Shown: piece after piece, positions 6,612-8,040 of the stretch
How the letters are laid out: each line of letters begins with the position of its first letter
Numbering within the stretch: position 1 is the first letter of the stretch
Source of the DNA: Nitrospira sp. UBA5699
GTDB lineage: Bacteria; Nitrospirota; Nitrospiria; Nitrospirales; Nitrospiraceae
Assembly (NCBI GenBank): GCA_002420105.1
Contig: DIHJ01000042.1
Span: forward strand, 47,575 to 55,614
DNA length: 8,040 bases
Direction of reading: 5' to 3'
Program-made: the position numbers and the translations under genes
Notes under the pieces: model-generated
What the model saw: the letters and a program-made list of their open reading frames with translations, nothing else
Told to the model about the DNA's origin: nothing
Database searches by the model: none

Positions 6612-8040
6612 TTGACTTTGGTGCCGGGGTCGACTTCTTCCAGGATGGTGGCGAGTCCGCGGACCTCGCTGTCGCCCGCCGCAAGCACCATGCCCTGGGA
6701 TTCGATCCCCATGAGTTTTGCCGGTTTCAAATTCGCGACGATGACGATCGTTTTGCCGATCAGCGTTTCCGGTTCGTATTTCTTGCCGATGCCGGCGACG
6801 ATCTGACGCTCTTCGGTCCCGAGCGACACGCGAAGCTTGAGCAGCTTTTCGGACTTCGGCACCCGTTCCGCCGTCAGTACCTTCGCGGTCTTGAGTTGAA
6901 TCTTCATGAACTCGTCGATGGTGATCTGGGCGGGAGGAGGGGCCTGTGGCGAGGGGCTGGAGGCGCTGGGCGTCGGAGGTTGTGGCGTCACGGTTGAGGC
7001 CGGTGCTTGCGGCGCGGCGGCCGGCGCAGAAGCGGCGGTGGTGGGTTGCGAGGGTATCGGTGCATCGCTCACGGGTTTCGCTCCTTGTGGTTTCGATTCA
7101 ATGCGGGGGAAGAGAGCCGGCCCCTTCCGTATCGCGGTATCGGCCAGGGGGGCATCCCAGTCGTACGCTGTCCGCGACAACGGTTTGGAGAAGTCGAACG
7201 AGAGGCCGAGCTGTCGGGCCAGCTGTTCGGCGCTGTTGGGGATGTACGGATAGAGCAGCGCGGAAAGCAGGCGCAGCGCCCTGGCCGTGGTGTTGAGCAC
7301 GGTCTTTAACCGGGGGTGATCTTCGGGCTTCTTGGCCAGTTGCCAGGGGGCGGCCTTGTCGATGTATTCGTCGCAGAGTCCGATGAGCTCCCGGATGCTC
7401 TGGATGTTTTCGCGGAACTGGAGCGTCTCGAAGCCGGCGGCGAGGCGGTCCGGCAGGGCTTTGGCCAGTTCGCCGATCTGCTGTTCGAGCGAGGGGATCG
7501 CCGGTGCGTCGGCCGGGGGAATCAGGCCCTGGGAAAAACGTTCGACCATCGTGAGCGTGCGGCTCAAGAGATTCCCGATCCCGTTCGCCAGATCACTGTT
7601 GATGCCTGCGACCATGGCGGTCTGGGAGAAATCGCCGTCCTGGCCGAAGGGAACCTCGCGGAACAGGAAGTAGCGGAACGCATCGGCGCCGAACGTGTCG
7701 ACCATCCTGTTCGGGTCGACGACGTTTCCGCGGCTTTTCGACATCTTCTCGCCGTCGACCGTCCACCAGCCGTGCGCGAAGATCGTGTCCGGCAGCGGCA
7801 GGTCCAGCCCCATCAACATCGTGGACCAGTAGACGGCGTGGGTGGTGAGGATGTCTTTCCCGACCAAATGAACGGAGGCGGGCCAGTATCGATCGATCGC
7901 CGGCGAAGGCAGTTTGTACTCCAGGGCCGATACGTAGTTCACCAGCGCGTCGAACCAGACGTAGGTGACGTAGTCCGTATCGAAGGGGAGTTCGATGCCC
8001 CAGGAAAGCCGTGTCTTCGGCCGAGAGATCGAGAGGTCGC
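6608..8040 (-). CDS. metG: Methionyl-tRNA synthetase, C-terminal 476 residues (5' end outside the window)
   Basis: MetRS charges tRNA-Met with methionine in the cytoplasm and is essential. The visible part enters inside the catalytic domain (DLSISRPKTRLSWGIELP, then YVWFDALVNYVSALEY), so the HIGH motif and the zinc-binding insert lie beyond the right edge. The KMSKS loop is intact in GEKMSKSRGNVVDP (KMSKS at 7747-7733). GADAFRYFLFREVPFGQDGDFS marks the end of the catalytic part. The helical anticodon-binding domain follows (LCDEYIDKAAPWQLAKK, LLYPYIPNSAEQLARQLG). The last 106 residues or so form an OB-fold tRNA-binding domain (Trbp111/EMAPII type: ITIDEFMKIQLKTAKVLTAE, IVANLKPAKLMGIESQGMVL), which in this family also drives dimer formation. 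Between the two lies a low-complexity Ala/Pro linker. The TGA stop overlaps the start of the secreted-protein gene. The open frame continues upstream of the GTG at 7942, which is an internal codon and not a start. Confidence 0.98.
   Translation of the reverse strand, partial: DLSISRPKTRLSWGIELPFDTDYVTYVWFDALVNYVSALEYKLPSPAIDRYWPASVHLVGKDILTTHAVYWSTMLMGLDLPLPDTIFAHGWWTVDGEKMSKSRGNVVDPNRMVDTFGADAFRYFLFREVPFGQDGDFSQTAMVAGINSDLANGIGNLLSRTLTMVERFSQGLIPPADAPAIPSLEQQIGELAKALPDRLAAGFETLQFRENIQSIRELIGLCDEYIDKAAPWQLAKKPEDHPRLKTVLNTTARALRLLSALLYPYIPNSAEQLARQLGLSFDFSKPLSRTAYDWDAPLADTAIRKGPALFPRIESKPQGAKPVSDAPIPSQPTTAASAPAAAPQAPASTVTPQPPTPSASSPSPQAPPPAQITIDEFMKIQLKTAKVLTAERVPKSEKLLKLRVSLGTEERQIVAGIGKKYEPETLIGKTIVIVANLKPAKLMGIESQGMVLAAGDSEVRGLATILEEVDPGTKVK
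6926..7090 (-). other. metG: Ala/Pro/Ser/Thr-rich linker within metG
   Basis: About 55 codons between the anticodon-binding domain and the C-terminal OB-fold encode almost only Ala, Pro, Ser, Thr and Gln (for example TTAASAPAAAPQAPAS and SPSPQAPPPAQ). Many MetRS proteins have a short linker at this place; this one is long and of low complexity. It is probably a flexible tether. No exact DNA repeat unit was found in it, so it looks like compositional drift rather than a tandem array. Confidence 0.8.

Overview
The window is a compact, high-GC bacterial stretch in which all six protein genes lie on the minus strand and read from high to low coordinates. No tRNA, rRNA, insertion sequence, CRISPR array or phage gene was seen, and no gene-free stretch exceeds 150 bp. 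The high GC, frequent 4-bp ATGA overlaps, use of GTG starts and weak Shine-Dalgarno sequences suggest a free-living Gram-negative-type bacterium. The general style resembles Nitrospirota (Nitrospira-like) genomes, but that placement is an impression that the sequence alone cannot prove.

In transcription order the layout is as follows. (1) 8040-6608: the C-terminal two thirds of methionyl-tRNA synthetase (metG), cut by the window edge, with an unusually long Ala/Pro-rich linker before its C-terminal tRNA-binding domain. (2) 6611-5754: a secreted protein of unknown function whose start overlaps the metG stop by 4 bp. (3) A 148-bp gap that holds the clearest promoter in the window (TTGACA, 17-bp spacer, AATGCT). 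(4) 5605-4862: a DPM1-like family 2 glycosyltransferase. (5) 4865-3333: a cobalamin-binding-type radical SAM enzyme, overlapping the previous gene by 4 bp. (6) 3282-1303: a large polytopic GT-C/PMT-like glycosyltransferase. (7) 1179-235: a cation diffusion facilitator (CDF) metal exporter with a His/Cys-rich tail. (8) 224 to beyond the left edge: the N-terminus of a COG0523 (CobW-like) metallochaperone GTPase.

Two functional themes stand out. Genes 4-6 look like an envelope glycosylation or lipid-modification cassette. The GT2 enzyme could charge a polyprenyl phosphate with a sugar, the GT-C protein could use that lipid-linked sugar on the periplasmic side, and the radical SAM enzyme could make or modify the acceptor or the lipid. 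Genes 7-8 pair a metal exporter with a metal-insertion GTPase, which suggests transition-metal (probably zinc) homeostasis. The most unusual points are the metG-secreted protein coupling and the B12 radical SAM enzyme translationally coupled to a DPM1-like glycosyltransferase. Nothing in the window is clearly a wholly new system.
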